Origin: JACCXG01 sp963717745
GTDB taxonomy: Bacteria; Acidobacteriota; Vicinamibacteria; Vicinamibacterales; 2-12-FULL-66-21
Assembly: GCA_963717745.1 (NCBI GenBank)
Contig: CAVQXJ010000013.1
Location: forward strand, 930,001 to 994,000
Direction of reading: 5' to 3'
DNA length: 64,000 nucleotides
Part shown: positions 28,878-39,181 of the stretch, one piece after another
Layout: every line of letters begins with the position of its first letter
Numbering within the stretch: position 1 is the first letter of the stretch
The notes under the pieces: generated by a model
The model's input: the letters and a program-made list of their open reading frames with translations, nothing else
The model's database searches: none
Told to the model about the DNA's origin: nothing
Translations under genes and position numbers: made by a program

Positions 28878-31319
28878 TTACCCCTCTCTCAGCGCCACCA
28901 GCGGGTCGACGCGGGTGGCCCTCAGCGCAGGCACCCAGGCCGCGAGCGCGGCGACGGTCACGAGGAGAAGCGCCACCGCGCCGTAGGTCGCGGGATCCGT
29001 CGGGCTCACGCCGTAGAGGACGCCTGCCAGCAGCCTGGTGACCCCGAGCGACAGCAGGATGCCGGCGGCCGCGCCGATCAACGTCCACCGGCACGCCTGC
29101 CCGACAATCAGGGCGATCACTGCGCGACGGGACGCACCGATGGCCACTCGGACGCCGATTTCCCGGGTCCGCATCCGCACCAGGAACGACAGCACGCCGT
29201 AGATGCCGAGGGCGGCCAGAATCAGCGCCAGTCCGCCGAGCGCGGCCAGCATCATGCCACCCATCCGCGCCGGCAGCAGCGACACCGACGTCGCGTCCGT
29301 CAGCGTCGAGACCGCGAACAGCGCCAGGCCCTCGTCCACCGCGCCGCAGCTCACTCCTGATCGCGGCGATCGCCGCGGCGGTCGTCGTGTTCGATCGGGC
29401 GATGACGGTGACGCGCGGGGTGTACGACTGCGACAGCGGCAGATAGACGAACGGCCGTGCGCTCTTCGCCCACGGTCACGTACTTGCTGTCGCGGACGAC
29501 GCCGACGACTTCGATGATGCGGGCCGGATCGGTCGCGCCGTGCGGCTTGAGCCGGCGTCCCACGGCCGGACTCGCCCGGCCAGAACTGCCTGGCGAAGGT
29601 CTCGTTGACGATGGCGACCCGAGGCGCGGTCGCGCTGTCGGCATGGCGTGAAATCACGGCCGGCGACCAGCCCGATCCGCAGCGTCCGGAAGTGGCCCGG
29701 TCCCACGTTGTTGGCATAGGCCCGCGGTCTGGGTGATCGTTCGCCGTGGGCCGGCTGCGGATCGGATTCCTGCAGCAGATCGATGGTCTGGTTCGACAGT
29801 GTCACCGGGACGATGTCCACCAGGGTAGCGGCGGCGAGTCCTCCGGCGCCATTGAGGCGATCGTGCAGCGTGCGGAGAAACGCCTGGCCCTTCGCCTCCG
29901 AATAGCCGCGCGTCTCCAGGTCGAGCGAGCCGACCACCACGTTGACGGGGTCGAAGCCCGGGTCGATCGAGGTGGCGTTCTTCGCGCTGCGAATGAACAG
30001 GCCGGCGACCACCAGCAGCAGGACCGACATCGCCACTTGCGCGATCAGGAAGGTCGATCGCAGCCGGCTGTCGCGGGCCCGTCCCGAGCGGTGTCCCTTG
30101 ACCGCATCGGCGAGATCGGCGCGGGTCGCCGCGAACGCCGGCGCGGCCCCGAAGCCCAGCGTGGCGCCGGCGCCGATCAGCGCGGTGAAGAGAAACACCC
30201 GCCAATCGAGCGACGACATCGAACGCCACCGGCATCGGCGTGGGCAGTTGCAGCGGCGGCCAGCGCCCGCGTGCCCCAGTAGGCGATCGCCAGCCCGCCG
30301 AGCACACCGGCGGCGGCGAGGATGCCGTTCTCGGTGAGGAGCTGGCGAATCAGCCGGCGCCGTGGTGCCCCGAGCGACTGACGGATGGCCAGCTCCGGTC
30401 CCCGGCCCGCGGCCCGTGCCAGCACCAGGTTGGCGACGTTGACGCAGACGATGCCGAGGACCAGCACCATCAGGGCCATCAGGCCCCCGATCATCACGCT
30501 GAGCGGCTGCATGAATTCGGGATGGATCGCGGTCGCCGGATAGACCGTCACCGCCGCCTGCTCACGGGCCGGCTCCCCGGCATCCAGTCGAAGCTGCCGC
30601 CCGATGGTATCGAGGTCGGCCTGCGCCTGCGCGAGACCGACGCCGGGCTTCAGCCGCCCCACCAGGAGGGCACTGCGGTTCAGGCGTGCCGCCTCATCGA
30701 GCATCGGCCGCAGCAGCGCATCGGCGGCCGACGGCACCCAGAGAGCGGCGGCGAGCGGCGTCATCAGGCCGGCGAACCGCTCCGGGCCGACCCCGACGAC
30801 CGTGAACGCCGTGCCGTTGAGCACAATCGTCTGGCCGACCACGTCGCGGGATCCGCTGAATCGGGTCTGCCAGAAGCCGTGCGAGAGCACCACCACCGGT
30901 GGCGCGCCGGGACGGTCGTCGGTCTCGGAGAGCAGACGTCCGATCGACGGGCGCAGGCCGAGCAGTGGGAAGTAGGTGCCGGCGACAATCTCGCCGAACG
31001 CCGGCTCGACCTCACGGTCGAGGCGCAGGCCGAACGATCGGATCTCGAACGAGGCCAGGCCGGCCAGGGTCGAATTGCGATCCCGCAGGGGGAGATAGGT
31101 CGCGTAGCGGGTGTTCGAGAAGCGGTTGGAGTAGACCCTGACCACGGTGCCCGGGTCGGCCGCCGGCAGCGGACGCAGGAACACGGTGTTGGCGAGGCTG
31201 AAGACCAGCGCATTGGCGCCGATGCCGAGGGCCAGCACGGCGACGGCGATCACGGTGAAGCCCGGCGTCCGCGTCAGCGTGCGGACGCCGTAGCGGAGAT
31301 CCTGGAGAAAGGCGCGCAT
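28878..31319 (-). CDS. ADOP-type ABC permease (MacB/FtsX-like), several frame changes
   Basis: About 814 residues in total; the ATG at 31319 gives RAFLQDLRYGVRTLTRTPGFTVIAVAVLALGIGANA, the classic opening of this family. A MacB-like periplasmic domain (VVVLSHGFWQTRFSGSRDVVGQTI) is followed by paired helices (GGLMALMVLVLGIVCVNVANLVLARAAGRG), the duplicated half (RLRSTFLIAQVAMSVLLLVVAGLF) and a closing IGVRVAIGASRRAVIALI. The frame shifts near 30200, 29640, 29490 and 29350, netting zero. It lacks the N-terminal helical domain and PadR partner of the gene at 24419, so it belongs to the stand-alone ADOP type. Transport substrate unknown. It is flanked by elements of the paired-repeat class on both sides. 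Confidence 0.75.
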
Positions 31320-31365
31320 AGTTTCCCTTATACGCGCGGCGCGGGGAGTTGGTTGCGCTCCGTTC

Positions 31366-31515
31366 CGCGATCCGTGGTCCGTAGTCCGCAAAGGCTTCAG
31401 AGCCGCTCGAACCATCTGGGTTGAAGGCGCTGCGGCCAGATATTCGCTGCGCATTCGACCCCGCTGCTTCGAGCGGCTCGGACCGCGGACTACGGACTAC
31501 GGACCACGGATCGCG
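31366..31515. repeat. Paired inverted tandem-word element G (GTCCGTAG-type)
   Basis: Arm 1 (31366-31388) and arm 2 (31493-31515) are exact inverses over 23 bp, containing CGCGATCCGTGG and GTCCGTAGTCCG. An inner pair, AGCCGCTCGAA (31401-31411) and TTCGAGCGGCT (31469-31479), is also exact. Arm 2 touches the DUF1552 stop codon at 31516. The word is the same as in element A. It lies between two minus-strand genes. Confidence 0.8.
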
Positions 31516-32861
31516 TCAGATCGTCAAATGCTCGATCATCCCCGTGCTGTCGCCGAGCTTCTCCGACTGCACGCCCATCTTGTCGAGGAGCGTCAGGTAG
31601 AGGTTCGTCATCGGCGTGCCCTGCGGGTACTTGATGTGGTGGCCGAGCTTGAAGTCGGCGCCGCGGCCGACCATCAGCACCGGCAGATCCTCGTGGGTGT
31701 GCCGGTTGCCGTCGCTCAGACCGCTGCCGTAGACGATCAGCGAATGATCGAGCAGCGAGCCGTCGCCGTCCGGGGTGTTCTTCATCTTGTCGATGAACCC
31801 GGCGAACAGCTCCATGTGCATGGTGTTCACCTTGGTCACCCGCTCGATCCACTCGACGTTGTTGCGGTGGTGGGTGAGCGGATGATGCGGATCGGGGACG
31901 CCGATCTCCGGATACGTCCGCATGCTGCCTTCCCGTCCCATCATCAGCGTGACCACGCGGGTCATGTCGGTCTGGAAGGCGATGAGCTGCAGGTCGAACA
32001 TCAGGTTGACGTAGTCGGCATACAGCACCGGGATGCCGGTGGGCTTGTCGATGGTCGGCACCAGCCCGGTCATGTCGCGCTCGGCGCGCTCGATCCGCTG
32101 CTCGATCTCGCGGATCGAGGACAGGTATTCGTCCAGCTTGCGCCGGTCGGCCGGTCCGAGATCCTTGACCAGCGAGGTGGTGCGCTCGCCGACCAGATCC
32201 AGGATGCTCCGGCGATAGCGCAGCCGGCGGGCGCGGGCCTCCGGCGACAGGCTGGTGTCGATGTCCCCGAACAACCGTTCGAACACCAGCCGCGGATTGG
32301 TCTCCGGCGGCATCGGCGTGGTCGGTCCGCGCCAGGCCAGGCTGTTGGTATACGCGCAGGAGTATCCCGAATCGCAGTTGCCGACGGTGCGGGAGTCGTC
32401 GCAGCCCAGTTCGAGCGACGCGAAGCGGGACTGGGAGCCGATCGCCTGGGCGGCGATCTGGTCGACCGAGATGCCGTTCTGGATATCGGCGCCGGCGGTC
32501 TTCCGTGGATGGACGCCGGTCAGGTACGACGCGGCCGCACGCGCGTGATCGCCGGGACCGTCGCCGAGCGCCATGCCGTTGCGATGGGCGAGGCCCGACA
32601 GCACGACGGTGTCCTTGCGGAACGCCTCCAGCGGCTTCATCACCCGCGAGTACTCGAACGCCGCCCCTTCACCCTTCGGCGTCCAGTCGCCCATCGTGAT
32701 GCCGTTCGGGACATAGGTGAAGGCGAGCCGCAGCGGCGCCTTCGCCGCGCTCCGGCCGAACGCGCCGAGCGCCGGGGTCATCGCGTCGAGCATCGGAAGG
32801 GCGATGGTCGCGCCCATCCCCTTCAGAAACATGCGCCGTGGCAGATGTTTTTTGTGAACAT
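31516..32861 (-). CDS. DUF1552 family protein
   Basis: About 448 residues. The core (LRLAFTYVPNGITMGDW, HRNGMALGDGPGDHARAAASYLTGVHPRK, GYSCAYTNSLAW, NLYLTLLDKMGV) identifies the DUF1552 family of Planctomycetes, Verrucomicrobia and Acidobacteria, related to DUF1501/alkaline-phosphatase-fold proteins. Family members usually begin with a Tat-like KKHLPRRTFLRG. Here that N-terminus (KKHLPRRMFLKGMGA) is readable, but the ATG at 32861 joins it only if the six-A run near 32847 is really seven. The ATG at 32832 would cut off the twin-arginine signal, so I prefer 32861. It begins 9 bp after the DUF1592 gene ends, matching the known gene pair. Function is unknown; export by Tat is likely. Confidence 0.85.
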
Positions 32862-32870
32862 GGTTGGTGG

Positions 32871-35511
32871 CTATTCTGCGGCAGTCAGCCGCGTCTCCGC
32901 GTCGCGTGACGGCCGCCGCGACTGGAACGGCAGGCTCTTCACGATTTCCAACACCAGCGCCGAGAACCGGTAGTCGCTCGCCGGCAGTGCCGCCGCGATC
33001 GCCTTGACCGTCTTCGTATCGTAGCGCTCCAGCCCGCGGCCGAGCGCGTAGGTCAGCAGCTTCGAGGTCAGCGCCCGCGCGAAGGCGTCGCGATCGCTCG
33101 ACAGGATAGCGCGCAGCTCGTCGGGTCCGTTGAACGTCCGGCCGTCTGGCAGCACCCCCGCCGAATCGATCGGCAGCTTGCCGTCCATTGTCCGCCAGGC
33201 CCCGACCGCGTCAAAATTTTCCAGCCCGAACCCGAGCGGATCCATCCGCCGGTGGCAGGACGCGCAGACCGGGTTCTTGCGGTGTTCCTCGAGCTGCATC
33301 CGCACCGATGCCGCGGTCCCGATCCCGGTCTCGTCGAGATTGGGCACGTCGGCCGGCGGCTCGGGCGGCGGCGCATTCAGCAGGTTCTCGAGGATCCACT
33401 TGCCGCGCAGCACCGGCGAAGTGCGGGTGGCGTAGGACGACACCGTCAACACGCTGCCCTGGGTGACGACCCCGCCGCGCGGCGTCCCGGTGAGATCGAC
33501 GCGGCGGAACTCCGGACCGGTGACGTTCGGAATGCCATAGTGCGTCGCCAGCCGTTCGTTCAGGTACGAGTAGCGGCCGCCGATGAAGTCGAGGATGCTG
33601 CGATCCTCGCGAATGACGTGCTCGATGAAGAGCTCCGTCTCGCGCCGCATCGACAGCCGCAGGTAGTCTTCGAAGTCGGGGAACTTCTGACGATCGCGGG
33701 TGACCGATTCGAGGGCGCGGAACTGCAGCCACTGGCCGCCGAAGTTCTCGGCCAGCGCGCTCGACCGCGGATCCTTCAGCATGCGGCGCACTTCGGCCGC
33801 GAGCACCACCGGATTCCGCAGCGTCGCGGCATCGGCGGCGCGCCGCAGCCGATCGTCCGGCATGCTCGCCCACAGGAAATAGGACAACCGCGTCGCGAGC
33901 TCGTGCTGCGAGATCCGATGCGACGTCGCGGACGCCGCCACCGGGCGATCGCGCTCCATGCGGAACAGGAAGTCGGGAGACACCAGCAGCGCCGCGATGC
34001 CGACCACCAGCCCTTCCTCGAAGGACTGCTCCTCCTGCTGCGCCTCGCGCACCAGCGAGACGTACTGATCCAGTTCCGCCGCCGAGACCGGCCGGCGGAA
34101 GGCGCGCCGGGCCAGGGTGGTCATGATTCGCCGCGTGCACGCCGGCTGGTGCTGCCCGTCGGTGTGCCCGCAGGTGTAGATGCGGGCCAGGCTCTCGGCG
34201 CGTCGGGGTCGACACCTGCGAGTACGGGCCGCCGACCTCGACGTTGGCAATCCGCACGCCGTTCAGCGGAATCTTCTCGACGGCCGCCTGCGCCTCCTCG
34301 AATCGCTGCTTCAACAGGGCGATCCGCTCCGGCGGCGTATTCGGCGGCGGCGTGAACTGTCGCGGCGGATCGGGGCGGGTCGACGGATTCGGACCGTCGA
34401 ACCGCGCCGGCAAGCCTTCGAAGATCCGCGGAATCGCCACCGCGATGCGGTGATCGCCGGCGGTCAGCCGGACCTTGAACTCCGCGGTCTGACCGCCGAA
34501 GTCCTGCCGATCGAGCTCGAACCGGCCGTACTTCTCCTGATCGTGGGTGACGCTCAGCACCTGACGGTCGTCGATCCAGAGGGTGAGATCGATCGGCGAC
34601 GAATTGGCCGGCCGCTGCCCGCCGAGGAAGACCTTGAGGACGTATTCGCCTTCCACCGGAACCCGGTGCACCGCATGGAAGGCGTTCGGCAGGCTGAGCC
34701 CGGTGACGTCGTAGGCCAGCGGGAACACCCGAGCGTCGCCGGTGCGGCGCCCTTCGGACCGCAGCCGCGTCAGCGTCGGCTTCAGCGACGCCGGACCGAA
34801 CACCGCGGTCCGGGCCACCGCGTCCGCCGCCGACAGATACTTCTCCATCAACACCGGCGACAGCGACAGCACGTCGGCAATGTTGTCGAACCCATACCCC
34901 GCATCGTCTTGCGGAAAATCGTCGGCCGGACGGAGGTTGACGCCGAGCAGCTCGCGGACGGTGTTGTTGTATTCCGCGCGATTGAGGCGGCGCGCGGTGA
35001 CGCGGCCGGGATCGGGCGGCGTGACCCGGTCGATCCGCGCGAGCTCGCGCTCGAGCCAGACAGCGACCGCCAGCCGCTTGGCGTCCTCGGGCTGTTCCTC
35101 TTCCATCGGCGGCATGTCGCCGCGCTTCAGCATGCCGACGACGTCTTCCCAGTGATTGCGCTGATCGATCAGCGTGCCGGCCGACTCGAACGATTGGAGG
35201 TTGAGGCCGTTCTTGGCCTCGCCCTTGTTCCCGTGACAGCCGAAGCAGAACTCGGACAGGAAGGGCTTCACCGTGGTCTCGAACCCCTTCACGCTGGCGG
35301 TGGTGATGATGGGGGGAGTCGACACGGGAGCAGCGTGGGAAGGTACCGCCGTGCTGGCGCGCCTGGTGGCCCGGCTCGGCGCGGCGGCAGATGGGCTCGA
35401 TGACACCTGCTGGGGTTCCTGCGCTCGAAGGACCATGTCCAGGACGGCGGGCCGGGAGAGGGCCGCGACGGCGAGACATGTGACGGAGACCAGGGTAATC
35501 AGTCGGCGCAC
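32871..35511 (-). CDS. DUF1587/1592/1588/1585 multi-domain cytochrome-like protein (one frame change)
   Basis: About 880 residues once a one-base surplus near 34215 is removed. A secretion signal is followed by a cytochrome-like FCFGCHGNKGE (CxxCH haem site, about residue 85). DUF1587 has RVTARRLNRAEYNNTVRELLG, a carbohydrate-binding-like middle follows, and then come DUF1595 (TRRIMTTLARRAFRRPVS), DUF1592 (ATRLSYFLWASMPDDRLRR), DUF1588 (PRGGVVTQGSVLTVSSYATRTSP, plus ASCHRRMDPLGFGLE) and DUF1585 at the end. The start is a GTG at 35511 with GGAG five bases upstream. Families of this kind are linked to extracellular polysaccharide use, but the activity is unknown. It is paired with the DUF1552 gene. 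Confidence 0.86.
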
Positions 35512-35640
35512 GCACTCTCCGCTCGAGGAAACGACAAGAGCAGCGGTTGGCACCGCAGCCGTCGGGGACGAGTTCAGCGGTCATGGTCCGCAGGCCGGTT
35601 CGACCGAGATGCCCGGCCGGGCTGCGGATATCGAAGAAGT

Positions 35641-35656
35641 GGCTAAACCGTTAGCC
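35641..35656. promoter_or_regulatory. Hairpin upstream of the DUF1592 operon
   Basis: GGCTAA-ACCG-TTAGCC forms a perfect 6-bp stem about 130 bp upstream of the DUF1592 start. On the minus strand an AT-rich CATAATTACTAG precedes it, which could be the promoter -10 region. The 292-bp gap 35512-35803 otherwise holds only a repeat arm. Confidence 0.35.
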
Positions 35657-35699
35657 AGCTAGTAATTATGGGGATGTTTCACCGAAAAGGCAAGCAGCC

Positions 35700-35780
35700 C
35701 GTTCGACTCGGCTCCGCGAGCGCCGAGATCGCACGCGAGCCGAATGGCGAACCCGCGAACCCGCGAACCGCGAGCCCGCG
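35700..35780. repeat. Degenerate paired repeat / arm K (CGCGAACC word)
   Basis: 35745-35780 repeats CGCGAACC and CGCGAGCC, like arm 2 of element B. Just 5' of it, GTTCGACTCGGCTCCGC (35701-35717) is a loose inverse of GCGAGCCGAATGGCGAAC (35735-35752). The unit is less regular than A to I. It follows the stop of the c-di-GMP gene. Confidence 0.5.
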
Positions 35781-35803
35781 GACTTCGGACCACGCTTCTC
35801 GAA

Positions 35804-38800
35804 TTACCAGCCCTCGGGTGCGGCGGCCGTGGCATGACGGCCGGTGGTGCGGGACCGGCGGCCGGCCTTGTCGCGATACATCCGCGCGTCGGCGGCGGCG
35901 AGCAGCTCGTCGAAGGTCCTGCCGTCGAGCGGGAACCGGGCGGGTCCCGCGCTGATCGAGAGCGACACCCGGACGCCGGGGCGCGGCTCGAAGGGATAGG
36001 CGCCGACCGCGGTCTGGAGCTCCTGCACCCGGCGCGCCTCGTGCTCGGGGCTGCAGTCCCACAGCACCACCACGAACTCGTCGCCCGCGAACCGGGCGCA
36101 CAGGTCGTTCTGACGGACCGTCGCCTTCAACACGCTGCCGATCGCGCGCAGCGCGCGGTCGCCGGCCTCGTGGCCGTAGGTGTCGTTGATCTCCTTCAGC
36201 CGGTCCATGTCGAGGACGACCACGCTGATGCGTGCCCAGGGTGCGGGCGGCGTGCGCCAGGCCGGTCTCGAACTGGCGATCGAGTGACCGCCGGTTCGCG
36301 AGCCCGGTCAGCGGATCGGTATGCGACTCGTGCTGTGTCTGCTCGAAGCGCGTCGAGTTGAAGATGACCGCGGCCGCCTGTTCGGTGACCCGGCCCAGCA
36401 CGCGCCGGTGCTCGTCGGTGAAGGCGCCCGGCACCGTGTGGTAGATCACGAGGCCGCCAATGAGCTGGCCCTCGGAGGTCAAGGGGCAGGGCAGCAGTGA
36501 CGCCAGTTCTTCGCCGTGCGCGCCCCGGCCGTCGGCGCACGCCGGCAGCCGCAGCGCCACGTCGCTCCACGAACGCGGCTGCCACTTGATCAGCGCTTCG
36601 GTGCCCGGCCCGTGCGCGAACCGGCAGACGTAGCCCTCCTCGTCGTCTCCGAGGAAGAGCGCGATGGTGACGAACGGCACCAGGCGGTTGACCTTGTCCT
36701 GGATCAGCGCCATCGCTTCGGCCACGCCGAGGCTCGATCCGAGCGCCTGGGCGATCTCGTAGAGTGTCTGCTCCTCGCGGTGGGCGCCGGCGATGTCCTG
36801 CAGCGCCATGACTCCCTCGCGCTCGATCCAGGCGTTGTCCGCTTCGCCCTCGTCGGTCACGACCGGCGAGATCGCGGTCATGTTCATACGGGCGATGAAC
36901 AGATCGACCAGCGCCGGGTCGAACGCGGTGCCGGCGAATTCGCGCAGCACCGTGACCGCCGCCGCCTCGCTGCGGGCCGGCCGGTACGGGCGGGTCGCCT
37001 GCAGCGTGCTGTAGCAATCCGCGATCGCCAGGATGCGCGCGCCGAGCGGAATATCGTCGCCGCGCAGGCCGGCCGGATAGCCCAGTCCGTCCCACCGTTC
37101 GTGGTGCGACTGGACCAGCTCGCTCACCGGGAAGCCGAACTCGACTTCCCGCAGAATCTCCGCGCCGACGCGCGGATGGATCTTCACGCGCTCGAACTCC
37201 TCGGGCGTCAGCGAATCACCCTTGGACAGGATGTGCTCGGGCACCGCCATGTTGCCGATGTCGTGGAGCAGCGCCGCCGTGCGCACGCCCTGGACCTCGC
37301 GGTCGGTCAGGCCCGCGGCCTCGGCCAGCAGCCCCGCGTAATGCTGAATCGATCGGATGTGCTCGGGGGTGCAGCCGGCGCGGGCTTCGATGGCGAGCGC
37401 CAGTGCCTCGATCGTTGCGAGCTGAACGTCCATCGCGCGCTTCGTCTCGTCCTGCTCTTCGCGCAAACGGGCGACGACGGTGTGGTAACTGCGGAAGACC
37501 AGGTAGAGCGGCACCGCGAGCACCGCCAGCCAGCCGAACCAGCCGCGGGCCAGCGCCGCGGTCGCCACGGCGGCCAGCGCCGCGCCGGCGAGGTAGCTGG
37601 GGGCGCTCCAGATGAAGTTGTGCTGATAGATCCGCACCACCGACTGCCGGGTCGAGAGCGCGATCGCGCCGGCGATCAGCGCGGAGTTCGCGAAGAAATA
37701 CAGCGGTGCCACCACGGCCGCGGTCCGCATCAGCGGCGCGAACTGGGTGGGATCGTGGCCGAGCAGCTCGAGCGGCAACCCGGCCACCCAGGCGGTGACG
37801 GTGAGCGAGCTGATGCTGAAGACGATCCGATGGAGCGGGTTCCGTCCGGTCCCGGCGCGGAGCGTGCACTGCGCCCAGGCCCCGACCGCGGCGATGCACG
37901 CGGTCTCCGCCGGACCGAGCGCGAACAGCGCCCAGAAGTTGACCGCATGCGACAGCGACAGGTTCGACTGGCTGCGGCCGAGCGGCAGGTCGATCTTCGC
38001 GGCGGAGGTCAGGATCGCGAGCCCGAGCAGGACCACGAACAGCCCCGCGTGCTCGAACCGGATCTGGGTCGCGGAGCTGACGAGACAGACCGCGCCGGCG
38101 GCCACGACGGCCGCGACGTACGCGCGCGCCGCGACCGGCAGCGCCATGAATGACGGTGTTTCCTGGACGCGGGGGGTCATCGACGCTCTCACCGCCTGCA
38201 GCCGGAATGAAGGCGCCGCGAACATGTTGCGGGTCACCACCGCGTCGCTCGACCGGAGCCGCTGTGCCACGCGAACGAAGACATCGAGGATCGCCGGGTC
38301 GTACATGGTTGCGCGGCGGGACACGATCAGATCGACCGCGCGGCCGTGCGACATCGGCTCGCGGTAGGGCCGCTCGGAGGTCAACGCGTCATAGCAGTCG
38401 ACGATGGCGAGGATGCGGGCCCCCATCGGAATGGTCTGGGCGCTGAGCGCGTCGGGATAACCGCTGCCGTCCCAGTTCTCGTGATGATGGCGCACGATCC
38501 GGGCCAGCGGGCCGCCGAGCTCGAGGCCGTCGAGGATCTCCCCGCCCAGGCCGGCGTGGCGCTTGACCAGCTCGTACTCCTCCGGGGACAGTGGACCCGG
38601 CTTTTGCAGCAGACAGTCGGGGATCGCCAGCTTGCCGATATCGTGGAGCGGCGCGGCGGCGTGAATGGCGGCGATCAGGAGCTCGTCGCCGAGGCAGGCC
38701 TCCTGCGCCACCGCGTCCGCCAGCCGCTGCACCCGCAGCGCATGTTCCGCCGTCGCCGGATCGCGCAAGGCCATGGTCCGTCCTAGCGCTTCGAGCATGA

Positions 38801-38927
38801 CTCGCGCGCGATCGCTCGGCGCCCCACGCCGATCGAGCCCAGGTTCGAATCTGGGGTCAAGGCTGTTGCGACCTTGAAACGGCGTTGCACGAGGCGACAG
38901 GAGCGTCACGGGCGACATCGATCGCAA
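35804..38927 (-). CDS. c-di-GMP turnover protein: HD-GYP, membrane domain, HD-GYP, GAF, GGDEF
   Basis: About 1041 residues after one surplus base near 36230 is removed. HD-GYP 1 (about 45-230) has HDIGKLAIPD and HHENWDGSGYP. A hydrophobic region of about seven helices follows (260-480). HD-GYP 2 (about 505-690) has HDIGNMAVPE and HHERWDGLGYP; its HD motif has Asn where Lys is usual. A GAF domain (about 720-880) comes next, and a GGDEF domain with RFAGDEFVVVL as its active-site loop, a variant still active in some cyclases. One polypeptide thus has two phosphodiesterase-type domains and a cyclase-type domain. The ORF start at 38927 adds a basic leader; an internal start at 38798 (MLEALGRTMALRD) is equally plausible. 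Confidence 0.85.
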
Positions 38928-39181
38928 GGGCAGTGCCCGCGAGTCGGACGATCGCGACGCTTGATCGCCTGCATGCCGGCCGCTCGCCGGATGTCGTTAG
39001 CTGCGTGTCGATTACCGTCGGCGCTCGAGGGCCGCCCGTCCGTGGGCGCGCGGGCGCGCCGGCCGTCGCCACGGCGCCAGCCGGCGGGCGGGTGTTCTGT
39101 TTCAGGGCAGCCATGACGATCCTGGAGTTTGCTGACGGAACCGTCATCGCCATTTCCACGTGACCGACCTCCCTCGGTATC
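38928..39181. other. Divergent intergenic region
   Basis: 254 bp separate the start of the minus-strand c-di-GMP gene from the plus-strand DUF2723 gene. Open frames on both strands cross it, but they are arginine/alanine-rich shadows without a recognisable start signal or family. It should contain promoters for both genes. No paired repeat element is present. Confidence 0.4.

Noticed and set aside
35641..35800. c-di-GMP riboswitch near the GGDEF/HD-GYP gene
   Set aside because: The stem GGCTAA/TTAGCC and nearby bases lack the conserved GEMM-I core and tetraloop-receptor; it reads as a plain hairpin.
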